This document shows positions 22,966 through 33,635 of a stretch of 64,000 nt of DNA, one piece after another (the stretch's first letter is position 1; each line of letters starts with the position of its first letter). The translations under genes and the position numbers were made by a program. The stretch is from the NCBI RefSeq assembly GCF_029168945.1, contig NC_083607.1:31915257-31979256 (forward strand), written 5' to 3'. The notes beneath the pieces were generated by a model. It was not told the DNA's origin and did no database searches. It was given only the letters and a program-made list of their open reading frames with translations. This DNA is from Cannabis sativa. Taxonomy: Eukaryota; Streptophyta; Magnoliopsida; Rosales; Cannabaceae.

Positions 22966-23719
22966 GTGCTTCTCTTTTATTGTTTTTTTTTTCTGTTCGT
23001 CCATAAGGCCTTTTTTAAGACAAGATGACCGACCAAGCGGTCTCTAAACTTGGAATATATTTTTCATTTTTCGAACAACTAGCAGACCGGGCATCCTTCA
23101 ATCCTGAGTTTGAAATCTTTTGCTATTCTTAATGAATTTCATCCTTTATTTATAATCATCATGCAATTGTGTTTGTTTTATTTTTTACCAAATGCTTTGT
23201 ACAGGTATAGGTGCCCCCAAGTGACCGAGCAGACTTATGACTCTTGGTCCCTTTTTTTTTTACAAGTATGCTTTTTTGTCTGTTCAGGGTTTTGGATTTG
23301 ACCAAACCTTTTGTACGCACTGGATGGTAAATTAATAACATGCTAATGAACTCGAGTCAATTTGAATTTAAATAAAAATCTTTATTCATTTATTCGTCAA
23401 AAATATGTTTGTTACCGTGGTAACTTACATCAAAGCTATTATGCTGATCTGACTTGATCTTTAGCTTAACATGAACAAAAAAAATTGCAGAAAAGAAAAA
23501 TCGTACTTTCAAAGGTGGTCATCCGACCTGAGTACTTGAAAATTTTATCCGAACCTTTGGACGTGGTCCGCCCAGAAGGCCATTCACTTAAGAGAAAATG
23601 TTCTTTTATTTTGTAATTGATATGGTCATCCGACCTGGTACTTCTATTGGTAGTATTTTCTTAAATGTTCCCCGTTCTAATACCTTGGTACTAGAACGAG
23701 TTACATTTTTTCATCATAC
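22966..23719. other. Spacer between the antisense gene and Tat integrase
   Basis: No gene. It holds the likely 3' UTR of the antisense gene (T-rich after 22965). Two copies of GGTCATCCGACCTG lie at about 23518 and 23630, each containing the short inverted repeat GGTC...GACC. The two transcription units converge here, so both terminators should lie in this interval. Confidence 0.4.
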
Positions 23720-24790
23720 TTACCCAACTTTTATGCCCTTAATTCTATAACTTCGACCATATCTCTTCTTAGGACCTGTCGTACTGTCTTTGGTGTTCAG
23801 GAATACTCTTCTTAGGACCATATCTCCCACAAAAAATTTCTGTGCTTTCACTTGTTTGTTAAAATACCGAGCTACTTTTTGCTGATGGACTATCAGTTTT
23901 AAGTTTGCTGCGGTTCGTTTTTCTTCAACTTTATCAAGTGATTCTGCAAGGAGTACATGATTGGCCTCTTGGATATATGTTAATCTTCTGTGGGACGGTG
24001 GTTCGAGTTCTATGGGCAGCATGGCTTCATATCCAGATGTCATGGCAAATGGAGTCTGTCTGGTTGTTGTTTTCTCAGTTGTGCGATATGACCATAGAAC
24101 TTCAGGAAGTTCTTCCAGCCAGTTTCCTTTGGCATCTTTAACCTTCTTCCTTATGGTGTCCTTCAATGTATTTTTGACTGCTTCAACTTGACCATTTGCT
24201 TGGGGATGCACCATTGCTGAGAAACTTTTTATGATCCCATGGTTCGCACAAAAATCAATGAAGGATTGACTATCAAATTGTTTGCCATTGTCTGGGACTA
24301 TCTTGTACGGTAATCCGAACCGACAGATTATGTTCTTCACAATGAAGTCTTGCACTTTCTTGGACATGATGGTTGCCAATGGCTCAGCCTCCGTCCACTT
24401 GGTAAAGTTATCAACTGCAACCACTGCGTACTGCACTCTGCCTTTGCCTTTGGGTAACTTTCTGATCAGGTCAATTCCCCAAATAGCGTAAGGTTAGGGA
24501 CTTTTCATCTGAGTCAGTTCATTGGGCGGTGCCCGAGGTATCTTTGAAAATATCTGGCATTTATCACATTTCTTAACGTAGGACTTGGAATCTTCAATCA
24601 TTGTCGGCCAAAAATAACCTTGCCCTATAATTTTCTTGGATAAACTCTGTCGGGCTACGTGGTTGCCATAAAATTCATCATGTACTTCTGATAAAAGTCG
24701 TGCAGCTTCTTCTTGTGTGACACACCTAAGTAATGGCATGGAAAATCCTCTACTATGATGTATCGCACAGCCTTTCTCCTCATTTTCCAA
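23720..24790 (-). pseudogene. Tat integrase (zinc domain, core, C-terminal part)
   Basis: The N-terminal piece (24790-24494) has the H-H-C-C zinc module, visible as EVHDEFYGNH and CDKCQIF. A stop near 24494 separates it from the catalytic core (24436-23720). The core shows the expected acidic positions in AVDNFTKW, VPDNGKQFDS and QANGQVEAVKN, so the DDE triad is present, followed by WSYRTTEKTTTRQTPF and the C-terminal FVGDMVLRR. The end is cut by a frame change after KKRYGRSYRIKGI. It would insert element DNA if intact; as a split frame in an element with broken RT it cannot act alone. Confidence 0.85.
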
Positions 24791-24871
24791 GCTTCATGGT
24801 TCTATTGTCTAGGAGTTCTCCAGTGTTGAGGTAGGTTGTTATTGGCGTCATCCTATTCGGGGATGTATCAA

Positions 24872-25330
24872 TCATTTCAACATCTTTCGTGCCGGTGATA
24901 CTAGGTTCTTCGAGAACTGGACAGGAATCAAATTTGCTTTATCATTTACATTGCCCCTCGGAAGTCGAGCCAATGCATCAGCAATTGTGTTTTCTTCCCT
25001 TGGAATTTGCTTGAGAGCATAGCTTTTGAACTGTGCGAGTAGATCGTGTATTTTGCTCAGATAAACTATCATCTTTTCCTCCCGAGCCTTGTACTCTTCT
25101 AATACATGATTTACCACCAGCTGTGAATCGCTGTTGATCTCAATGTGCTCGGCCTTCATCTCCTGGGCTAGTTTTAGGCCGGTGATCAAAGCTTCATATT
25201 CGACCTCATTATTAGATGTTTTGAATCCAAATTTGACTACAACGTACAAGTGTTGCCCCCTAGGCGTGAAAAGGGCGATTCATGCACCCGATAGTTGATC
25301 TATAGTTGACCCGTCCACATGTAGCTTTCA
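24872..25330 (-). pseudogene. Second, plant-type RNase H of the Tat element
   Basis: Open from 25249 to 24872, with upstream homology to about 25330 interrupted by stops. Acidic residues typical of RNase H are visible: LHVDGST, SNNEVEYEALI, INSDSQLVV and TIADALARL. A second RNase H after the ordinary one is characteristic of Tat elements. Two nonsense changes, one where the family has Trp before LHVDG and one at GA*IALF, disable the start. Confidence 0.8.
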
Positions 25331-25431
25331 AGTCGGCTTGTCTTCACTAATACTCGACTGAAGCATTTGTAATGGCTCTAGGTTACTTTTTCAAATGCTC
25401 TCTTCTTTACCCGCACATTAAACTATAAAAT

Positions 25432-25798
25432 CTACCAAGGCCTGACCCTTAATTGTTGTTCGGGTTGAAAAATAATCTCATACTGGCCCAACTCCACCAC
25501 CCATTTGAGCAACTGTCCAGAGGCGTTCGGCTTTTGCAATATTTGGCGTAATGGTTGGTCAATGTATACCAGAACAGGATGAGATTGAAAGTAGGGTCTT
25601 TGCTTTCTCGTTGCTAGGATTAGGCAATAAGTGAGTTTTTCTATCAATGGATACCGCCTTTCTGCCTCAATGAGTCTTTTACTGATGTAATAGACCTGGT
25701 GTTGGATATTGTTTTCTTCTCTGATCAGTACGACACTTACAACATGTTCTGTGACAGCCAGGTGTATTCCAAGTTCTTCTCCGTCCAGAGGTTTTGAG
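25432..25798 (-). pseudogene. RT tail and RNase H of the Tat element, cut by copia A2
   Basis: Minus-strand reading open from the insertion point (25798) to 25432: KRLIEAERRYPLIEKL, LATRKQRPYFQSHPVLVY, DQPLRQILQKPN, then a frame change at QQLRVRPW and a stop. The upstream half lies at 54539-54891, 28.7 kb away. The reading frame is continuous across the TTGAG target, so this part was still open when A2 landed. Confidence 0.8.
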
Positions 25799-27719
25799 TG
25801 TTGGAAATTATTTTACCAGGATCTAGATTTACTAACAAGTATGTTGGATTAACAACCTAATATGAATTCTAAAACAATGAAAATAAACACATATAAAGTT
25901 AGAAAACCTTACAGTGGGTGCAGCGGAATAATATGTCTCCTTCCGTTCAGATCTCTAGCCCTTGATTCCTTTCTGTAGCAGAGCATCACCAAGATCTGAA
26001 CCTGGATCTTCTTTTCTCCTTCTTTGATGCAGAAATTCCATAGTCTTCCATACTATGATTGAGATACCACTTGATGTGTGTGGGCACTACTCATCTCACA
26101 AGGATTTCGAAATTTTCTCTCTTTTTCTCTCTTGAATTTTGTGGCTTATGGCTTATGCAAAGACATGCAAGAGAAGAGAACATGGTTGCTTTATATAGGG
26201 AAAAGGGAGAGCACAACTTTCCAAATAAAACAGTTTCCTCTTTTACTGTGTAATCAATTAACTGCCTTATTTAGTGTGATCCACCACTTTCCTATTTTTG
26301 CTAGGCTTTGATTAGCAGTTACATGGCAATTAAAATTGAAAATAATAATTGGGAAACACAAAGGGAGTGCTCGGCCATAGAGGAAATATGGGCCTCACTT
26401 GGATTTGCAGTTTCCTCAATTTTATTTCAATTTCTCCAAAAATGCCATTTTTCCAATTCTAATCATTTAAATGCCAAAACTAATTATTTAATAACTAAAA
26501 TAGATTATTAAATAATATTGTCATTTAAAATAATTATTAATTAGACATACAAAGTCTCTTAATTAATAATTAAACCTAGAAACCCTTTTCTTTACGATTT
26601 CATCCTTAAACTGTGAGAATTCATAAAGTAGACATAGTCTAACTTTTAGAATTATAATTGATTAATTAAAATCAATTAACTGAGTCTTACAAGCAGTATG
26701 ACCTCAACTAGTATGGGGACCATGGGTCTATATAACCGAGCTTCCAATAAGTCGAACCGAATTTACCAAGTAAATTCCCTAACTTATTAATTCCTCATTG
26801 AATCCACACTTAGAACTTGGAATTGCACTCTCAGTCATATAGAAACGCTCTATATGTTCCACGATATAGACACGTCATTAGTTACCATTGTTATAACCCT
26901 AATGTGATCAATGATCCTCTATATAGATGATTTACACTGTACAGGGATTAAATTACCGTAACACCCTACAATGTATTTTATCCTTAAAACACTTAACCCT
27001 GTATAAATGATATTTCACCTAAGTGAAATGAGATCTCCACCATTTATCTTCGTTTGGTTAAGCTCGAAGGAAATCTTCCTTTACTTCTATTTGCCAAATA
27101 GAAGCTATAGATTCCATATTTATGTTAGCGCTCCCCCACTCAATTGCATTACCGTGTTCCTAAAATGTACGTATTACCCTGATACAAAACTGGGCTTAAC
27201 TAACAAATCAAAGAACACGAGTAACACTCTTGAAATTGAGCCTAACCATATCAGGATTTCGATCATGTGATCTAGGATCAACAGTTGATATTGAATTGAA
27301 TAGATATTACGGTAAATTTTAACATATCTAATCAAAGTTCAATATCGGTCCCTTCCGATGTATACTCCATACATCCGATACTGGTAAACTTTGCCAATGT
27401 CCTGGAAAGGACATAACACTTTTCCAAGGTGTAAGAATACCTATCGCTGATTATACCATGTCAGTCTAAATCCAGTGTTCTGACAAATCAGGGAATCAAC
27501 TTTTGAACATACAATAAAGATTATATTCCACTGTGCTGACAACACTATAATCTTTAACCAACTCATATGTTCTGGACTTAAAATGAATTCATACATTATA
27601 TACCTATAATCATGAAATAAATCATGTCAACCATGCAACATAAAATGTTATTTCTGATCTTTATTAGTAAGTAAATCTGATTATATGAAATGAGTTTTAT
27701 TTAGGGCATAAAACCCAAC
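25799..27719 (-). repeat. 3' LTR of copia A2
   Basis: Plus-strand ends TGTTGGAAATTATTTTACC and GGGCATAAAACCCAACA, 1921 bp. In element orientation a TATA box (CCCTATATAAAGC, about 26188-26200 reversed) lies roughly 1.5 kb from the start. It differs from the 5' LTR by about 17 small changes plus a terminal replacement, by eye. Confidence 0.9.
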
Positions 27720-27735
27720 AAACTCCCACTTGCAC
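27720..27735 (-). promoter_or_regulatory. Polypurine tract of copia A2
   Basis: On the minus strand GTGCAAGTGGGAGTT abuts the LTR start TGTTGGG; the same tract precedes the A1 3' LTR at 44845-44857. Confidence 0.8.
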
Positions 27736-28007
27736 TAATATAAAACAAAGAGTGCATTTCAAATAATCATTAACACCTTGATATACCAATCAAGTGTAAT
27801 AGTAGTAAACTCCTCGTAATGGGATATGACAGGTTGAATTAAACACAACCTCTTCTCCACCATTACTCTTCTTTAATCACAAAATCCTTGATAATGTGAA
27901 ATTCCTCTCTATATGTCTACTCTTTTGGGATACTGGATTCTATACTTTTGGGCAACTACTCTTTTGTTATACAGGAAGTAACCCTAGTAGTTAAGGCAAG
28001 TTGGAAC

Positions 28008-29900
28008 TGTTGGGTTTTATGCCCTAAATAAAACTCATTTCAATATAATCAGATTTACTTATTAATATAGATCAAAAATAACATTTAATGTTGCATGGTT
28101 CACATGATTTATTTCATGATTATATGTACATAATGTATAAATTCATCTGAAACCCTTTTCACATACTTGATCCTGTTTATTGTGCCGTCAACACATTGGA
28201 AAGTAAACATGACTATGTGAATAAAGTTTCCTAGATTTATCAGACATAGGGTTTTACTGATATGATAATGTACAACAGAGTTTACTTGCATTTGGAGAAG
28301 TGCTATGTTCTTTCCAGAGCATTGTTTAAAGTAAAGCTCAGGTTGGATGCATGGAGTATGCATCGGAAGGGACCGATATTGAACTTTGACTTAGATTTAA
28401 TTAAACTTACCGTAAAATCTATTCAAGTCAATATCGCCTAGTTGATCCTAGATCAAATGTTCTTAATCCTGTTATGATTAGGCTCAATCTTGAAAGGCTA
28501 TTCGTGTTCTTTGATTTGTTAGTTAAGCCTACTTTTAGTTCAGGGTGATACGTACATTTTGGGAACACGGTAGTGCAATTGAGTGGGAGCGCTAACATAA
28601 ACATGGAATCTATAGCTTCTATCTGGCGAATAGTAAGCAAAGGATGATCTCCTTCGAGCTTGACCAAACGAACATAAATGGTGGAGTACTCATTTCACAT
28701 AAGCTGAAATATCATTTATACGGGGTCAAGTGTTTTAAGGAATAAATACATTGTAGGGTGTAACGGTAATTTAATCCCTTTACAGTGTAGATCATTCATA
28801 TAGAGGGTCATTGATCACATTAGGATTATAACAATGGATAACTAATGATGTGTCTATATGGTGGAACATATAGAGCATTCTATATACTGAGAGTGCAATT
28901 CTAAGTTCTATGCGTGGATTCAACGAAGAATTAATAAGTTAGTGAATTTTAGTGCTAAATTCTTGATCTACTTATTGGAAGCTCGGTTATATAGACCCAT
29001 GGTCCCCGCACTAGTTGAGATAATATTGATTGTAAGACTCATATAATTGGTTTTGATTAATCAGTTATAATTCTCAATTTAGACTATGTCTATTTGTGAA
29101 TTTTTCACTAAGTAAGGGCGAAATTGTAAAGAAAGATTTTATAGGGGCATGTTTGTTAATTATGATACTTTGTATGGTTCAATTAATAAATATGATAAAT
29201 GACAATATTATTTAATAATTATTTATAGTTATTAAATAGTTAGAATTGGCATTTAAATGGTTGAATTAGAAAATTGGCGTTTTTGAGAAAATCAGATGCA
29301 GAAAAGGTAAAACTGCAAAATTGCAAAAAGTGAGGCCCAAATCCACTAGTATAGGGCCTGCCACTTTTGTAGGAAATTTAAACTGATATTTTCATTATTT
29401 TAATGCCAAATAATTCAAACCTAACCCTAGTGGAATGCTATAAATAGATAGTGAAGGCTTCAGGAAAATTACACTTTTTTTCTGACACTTTCTGAATCAG
29501 AAAAACTGAGCCTTCTCTCTCCCTATCTTTGGTCGAACCCACTCTCCCTTTCTTCTTCTCAAATTTCGAAATCCTTAGTGATTAGAGTAGTGCCCACACA
29601 CATCAAGTGATACCTCAATCATAGTGAGGAAGATCGTGAAGAAAGATCGTCAGCAAAGGAGTTTCAGCATCAAAGATTCAGAGAAAGAGATCCAGGTTCA
29701 GATATTGATAATGCTCTGCTACAGAAAGGAATCAAGGGCTGGATATCTGAACGGAAGGAGTCATTATATTCCGCTGCACCCAATGTAAGGTTTCTTAAAC
29801 TTTATATGTGTTTAATTTATCGTTTTAGAAAGTTCATATTTAGGATGTTAATAAACATACTTGTGAGTAGATCTAAGATCCTGGTAAAATAATTCCAACA
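28008..29900 (+). repeat. 5' LTR of copia A1
   Basis: Starts TGTTGGGTTTTATGCCC, ends AAAATAATTCCAACA. A TATA box CTATAAATAG lies at about 29439, roughly 1.43 kb into the LTR, so U3 is long and R-U5 short. Part of U3 (28600-29300) is strongly AT-rich. Confidence 0.9.
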
Positions 29901-29902
29901 AC

Positions 29903-29919
29903 TGGCCTCAGAGCCATGG
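29903..29919 (+). promoter_or_regulatory. Primer-binding site of copia A1
   Basis: TGGCCTCAGAGCCATGG, two bases after the LTR. It differs from the initiator-Met tRNA complement TGGTATCAGAGCC at two or three positions, and from the A2 and A3 sites. Confidence 0.75.
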
Positions 29920-31678
29920 TAATTGATTTACTTGCAAGAAATTTGGACTTTAAAACGATTGTTTGTATGTTCTTTGGATGGTATCATGTTGTATTGAGTG
30001 TTATTTGATGATTGATTGATGTTTGTGAAATTTTCGTGAACAATAATTGCGATTTTATCTCTGGAATTATTTTTATTGGATAGTATGGAAAAAATTAAGC
30101 AAGTTAGCCTTTTACAGAACTTAATTTGGATTTTATTTGAATTAGTTATGATTTTTTGAAGATTTGAAAAAATCGGGGCTGTGCTGATTTTTTCCTGCGA
30201 TCGCAAATCTGTCCGTACAGTTTCGAATTTTTTTGTTTTTCTTCGATTTTTCATGCTTTGTCATGGAATTAACTTCCAATTTTTTGTATAGTTTTGTATT
30301 TATACTATTACTATTCCTAATTCAATTCTAATTATCATTTTAAATTAATTTAATATTTTTTAAATTTAATTCAAGATATTAGTGTAATTTGAATTTGAAT
30401 AGAATTAGTATCTATCTTCTTGCTTAAAAATCTATCTTATTTTTAAATTTGATTATATATATATTTTTTTTTTTAAAATTTAAGGTCAGATTTTATAAGA
30501 TATTTATAAAATTTTTAAGATATTTTTAAGATATCTTATCTTTTAAAATATTTTAATTATATCTTATCTTTTAAGATATTTTTTTTTAAAAAAAATTAAA
30601 TCTTTTTAGATATTTTGACCTTATTTAAATTTAAAATAAGATATTTATAATCATGTAATTTTAAATAGATGTAAGATATTTTGCTAACTTTTAAATTTTG
30701 TTATTTTATTTATTTAAATTAAATTTAAAATCTGAAAAGATATTTCATTTATCTTTTCTAATTTTTATTTAATTTTTATTTTTAAAATAACATCTAATTT
30801 TTAAAAGTAGTTAGCAAATTTTAAAAAAAAAAAGTAGGTTTAATTTTAAATATTTTTTTTAAATTTCGAAATTTAAATTTTATTTCCGAAATTAATTTTT
30901 TTATTTTTCGAATATTAAAATATTTTTTAATTATTTATTTTTCGAAATTATTTATTTAAAATTAAATAAATCCTACTTCCAACTATCCAGCTAACCTTGT
31001 TCCAAGAGTATGTGGTCTTAGCTTGTATGTAAGTTTTTAAAACCTATTATTACTTGATTGCAAATAGCCATGGTTACCTTTTGCCAGATCTAATGATCTG
31101 ATGGCTCCCTTGGTCAAGATAATAATTTGTAACAGGTATATTTACAATCTTCTTTCATCTGTGTATGACCTAGCAACATGATAGGACCCATCCAAAGTGT
31201 GCCTGTGTGAGCCTATGTGTTTAATTTTATTATAGATGCATATAGGTTAATGTTGCTAAAATAAATTATCATAGTTATTGATAGAATTTATTTAGGCCCA
31301 TTTAGTTTTTGGGCCTATTCAATTAATAACAGTTTTTCTTATTAATGTTAAATTCCTCTCTTTTGGGCCTTGTCTGAGAGTTGAGGAATTTTAGGCATTG
31401 GTTATTAAGATTCTTTAGATATTTTTTAAGTTAATATCTTTTCGAATATTAACTTAAAATGGAATATTTTCAAATTATGAAACAATGGTGGAAGCTCATA
31501 AGATAGAATTGCCTTGACTCTCGCCTAAACGGGACAACGCTGAATTCCAATCTTGATCGAATAAAAGGTTGCTAGAATGGTTATCATTTTAGATGAGCTG
31601 ACAACTCTATTCAATGGATGATGCTTTGACTCTCGCCTAAACGGGACACTGTATCAGTTTGTTGAAAAACCTTGGAAA
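29920..31678 (+). other. Leader of copia A1 (non-coding)
   Basis: No gag frame. It contains the remnant of the GC-rich block (about 30175-30225, CTGTCCGTACAG), a very AT-rich tract, a part with TAGGCCCA/GGGCC words (31080-31390), and two copies of TTGACTCTCGCC...CGGGACA at 31514-31536 and 31626-31648. The S1 target GGAAA lies at its end (31674-31678). Confidence 0.7.
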
Positions 31679-32450
31679 TGTTAGCCCAAGATATGTTTCC
31701 AAGAGGGGGGGTGAATTGGAAATTTAAACTAATTTCGGAAAATTAAAACTTTTAACACAAAATTATGCAATTAGTCAATTAATCAAGTAAAAGCAAGTAG
31801 TAAGGCAAGCAATATATTAAGACAAATAATTAAACTTGTAAAGTAAAGAGTTTAAGGATTAGAAAATGCAAACTCTCGATTTTTACAAGGTTCGGTAGAA
31901 CTATGCCACCTACGTCCTTGGTCTTCAAAGCTATGGACCTAGCTTTGAGTTCCAATATCGAGCCAAGTTAACGGGCTTGACTAACCCTTACAACCGGGAA
32001 ATTTTAACCAAGGTATTTCCAAACCTCTTACAATAGTTTCGCACCCCCGAGGACTATTAACCTCTTTCTCGGATTGTTAAAGTGCCAATCTCACTATTTC
32101 CGGGTTGTTTACAAAACCGGTGCCAACCCCACCTCAATCACAATATGGAAATGTGTTTGATATACAAGCTAAAATCACTCTAGAAATATGATGATACAAT
32201 GGAAACCTAGAGTGAAAAAGCAAGCACACTTAAGATGAATAAAATCAAATTTTGGCTCAAAGTGTGTGAAAAGTGTTGGTTTGGATTTCAAACTTAGAAG
32301 CTCCTTAATCTCACTTAGATAGGTTAGATATATGTAATAAATGCTCAACCAACTTATTTTTTGAAAGAAAAATCGAGTTTATATAGTGTTTGATAAAAAA
32401 ACTAGCCGTTTATAGCCGTTAGCACGTTTCCCGAGGTGAGGTCAGCCATG

Positions 32451-32528
32451 AACCGGAAGTCCGGATGGGAACCGGAATTCCGGATTGATTACAACCGGAA
32501 TTCCGGTTGCCATCCGGAATTCCGGATG
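32451..32528. repeat. CCGGAATTCCGG palindrome cluster in the S1 3' LTR
   Basis: Four related copies: ACCGGAAGTCCGGAT, ACCGGAATTCCGG (32470), AACCGGAATTCCGGTTG (32493-32509) and ATCCGGAATTCCGGATG (32512-32528). The 5' LTR has lost one copy by a 19-bp deletion and carries point changes in others (41365-41430). Palindromic repeats of this kind are known from Sirevirus LTRs. Confidence 0.85.
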
Positions 32529-32867
32529 ACTGACCAGTGGCAAAAGTGCCATTTTTCGGGACTTAAACGCGCATAACTTCTTACTCGATTATCCGATTTC
32601 AGAAATTCCAACTTTGTTCTCTTAGTTAAACAAAATGTAATTTAGAAATTCAATCAAAAAAAATTTTGAACTATCGTGTGAGAAAACTTGTTGCACAAGT
32701 TAGTGAATGGGCCAAAATTCAAATTTATAAAAACTTAGTGTGCTATGCAAATCACTTTAACAAGACTAAAGTAGATTTATACCATTTAATTTTGAGTAGT
32801 CTTGATGTAGATGAGCCTCCTAGCTTGATTTGCATGTTTTTGATCCCAAGTTGATTTTTCCCGAGAG

Positions 32868-32916
32868 TTGACCTTGACTTTGACTTTGACTTTGACTTTC
32901 GGGTTGACTTTTTGAC
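32868..32916. promoter_or_regulatory. Tandem W-box cluster in the S1 3' LTR
   Basis: Seven TTGAC cores in 49 bp: TTGACC first, then (TTTGAC) repeats and two more after CGGG. TTGAC(C/T) is the WRKY transcription-factor site. It lies in U3 about 500 bp upstream of the TATA box. Confidence 0.75.
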
Positions 32917-33156
32917 TTTGGGATTTTGAAGACCTCTTTTGAATAGGGTCTTGAGTTGTTGATCCCTTGATGAATCTTTTGCTCTTGATATGCTTGTTGA
33001 GTCCATTTAGTGTTGCTTTTAAAAGTTTGGTAAAAATACCAAAATATTTATTTTCTCTTTTAAATTTGCTACAAAATCAATAAATCATTAGTAACAAATA
33101 ATAATCAAATATTTGCTAATCATCAAAACAAGGAGATCGAAAAGTTTGAGTTAACA

Positions 33157-33398
33157 ATCTCCCCCTTTTTGATGATTTCAAATATTTGATTATTTTGAAA
33201 GGGAAAGAAAAACTTTAAGCAAAGTAAGTTGGATTAGCTCCCCCTTAATGTGTGCAAGAAAAAAAAAATTACCTTTTAATTTTACCTTGCATGAATTTGT
33301 AAACTCCCCCTCAATTTTTACTTATGATAAAAGGATTAGATACCAAAAAAAAATTTGAGGTGATGCCAAAAATTAATCAATAGTTGTTCTCCCCCTTT
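33157..33398 (-). promoter_or_regulatory. Polypurine tract of S1 and three upstream copies
   Basis: The functional tract AAAAAGGGGGAGAT (33157-33170 reversed) abuts the 3' LTR. Similar G5-containing purine words recur at about 33238, 33304 and 33388 (AAAAGGGGGAG), spaced about 65-85 bp. Multiple purine tracts before the 3' LTR are a reported Sirevirus trait. Confidence 0.75.
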
Positions 33399-33635
33399 TG
33401 ATTCATCAAAAAGGGTGGCAAGGAATTCACAAAATATAAAAGAAAAGAAAAAATAATAAACAAAAATAAAAACAAAGCAACATGCCAATGCATTAAAAAA
33501 AACATAACATCCAAAATAACATTCAACACAACAAACAAACAACAACAAAAAAATAAAACAAAGAAAAAGGACCAACTAACACAAAGTCAAGAGGCATGAA
33601 GCCTTTGCACACAACCAAAAAAAAATAAAAAGAAA

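Larger units (their letters stand above)
31679..33156 (-). repeat. 3' LTR of Sirevirus S1
   Basis: Plus-strand ends TGTTAGCCCAAGATATG and AGTTTGAGTTAACA, 1478 bp. In element orientation the W-box cluster lies about 240-290 nt in, the TATA box (ACTATATAAACTC, about 32373-32386 reversed) about 775 nt in, and a palindrome cluster (32451-32528) just upstream of the TATA box. Confidence 0.92.
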
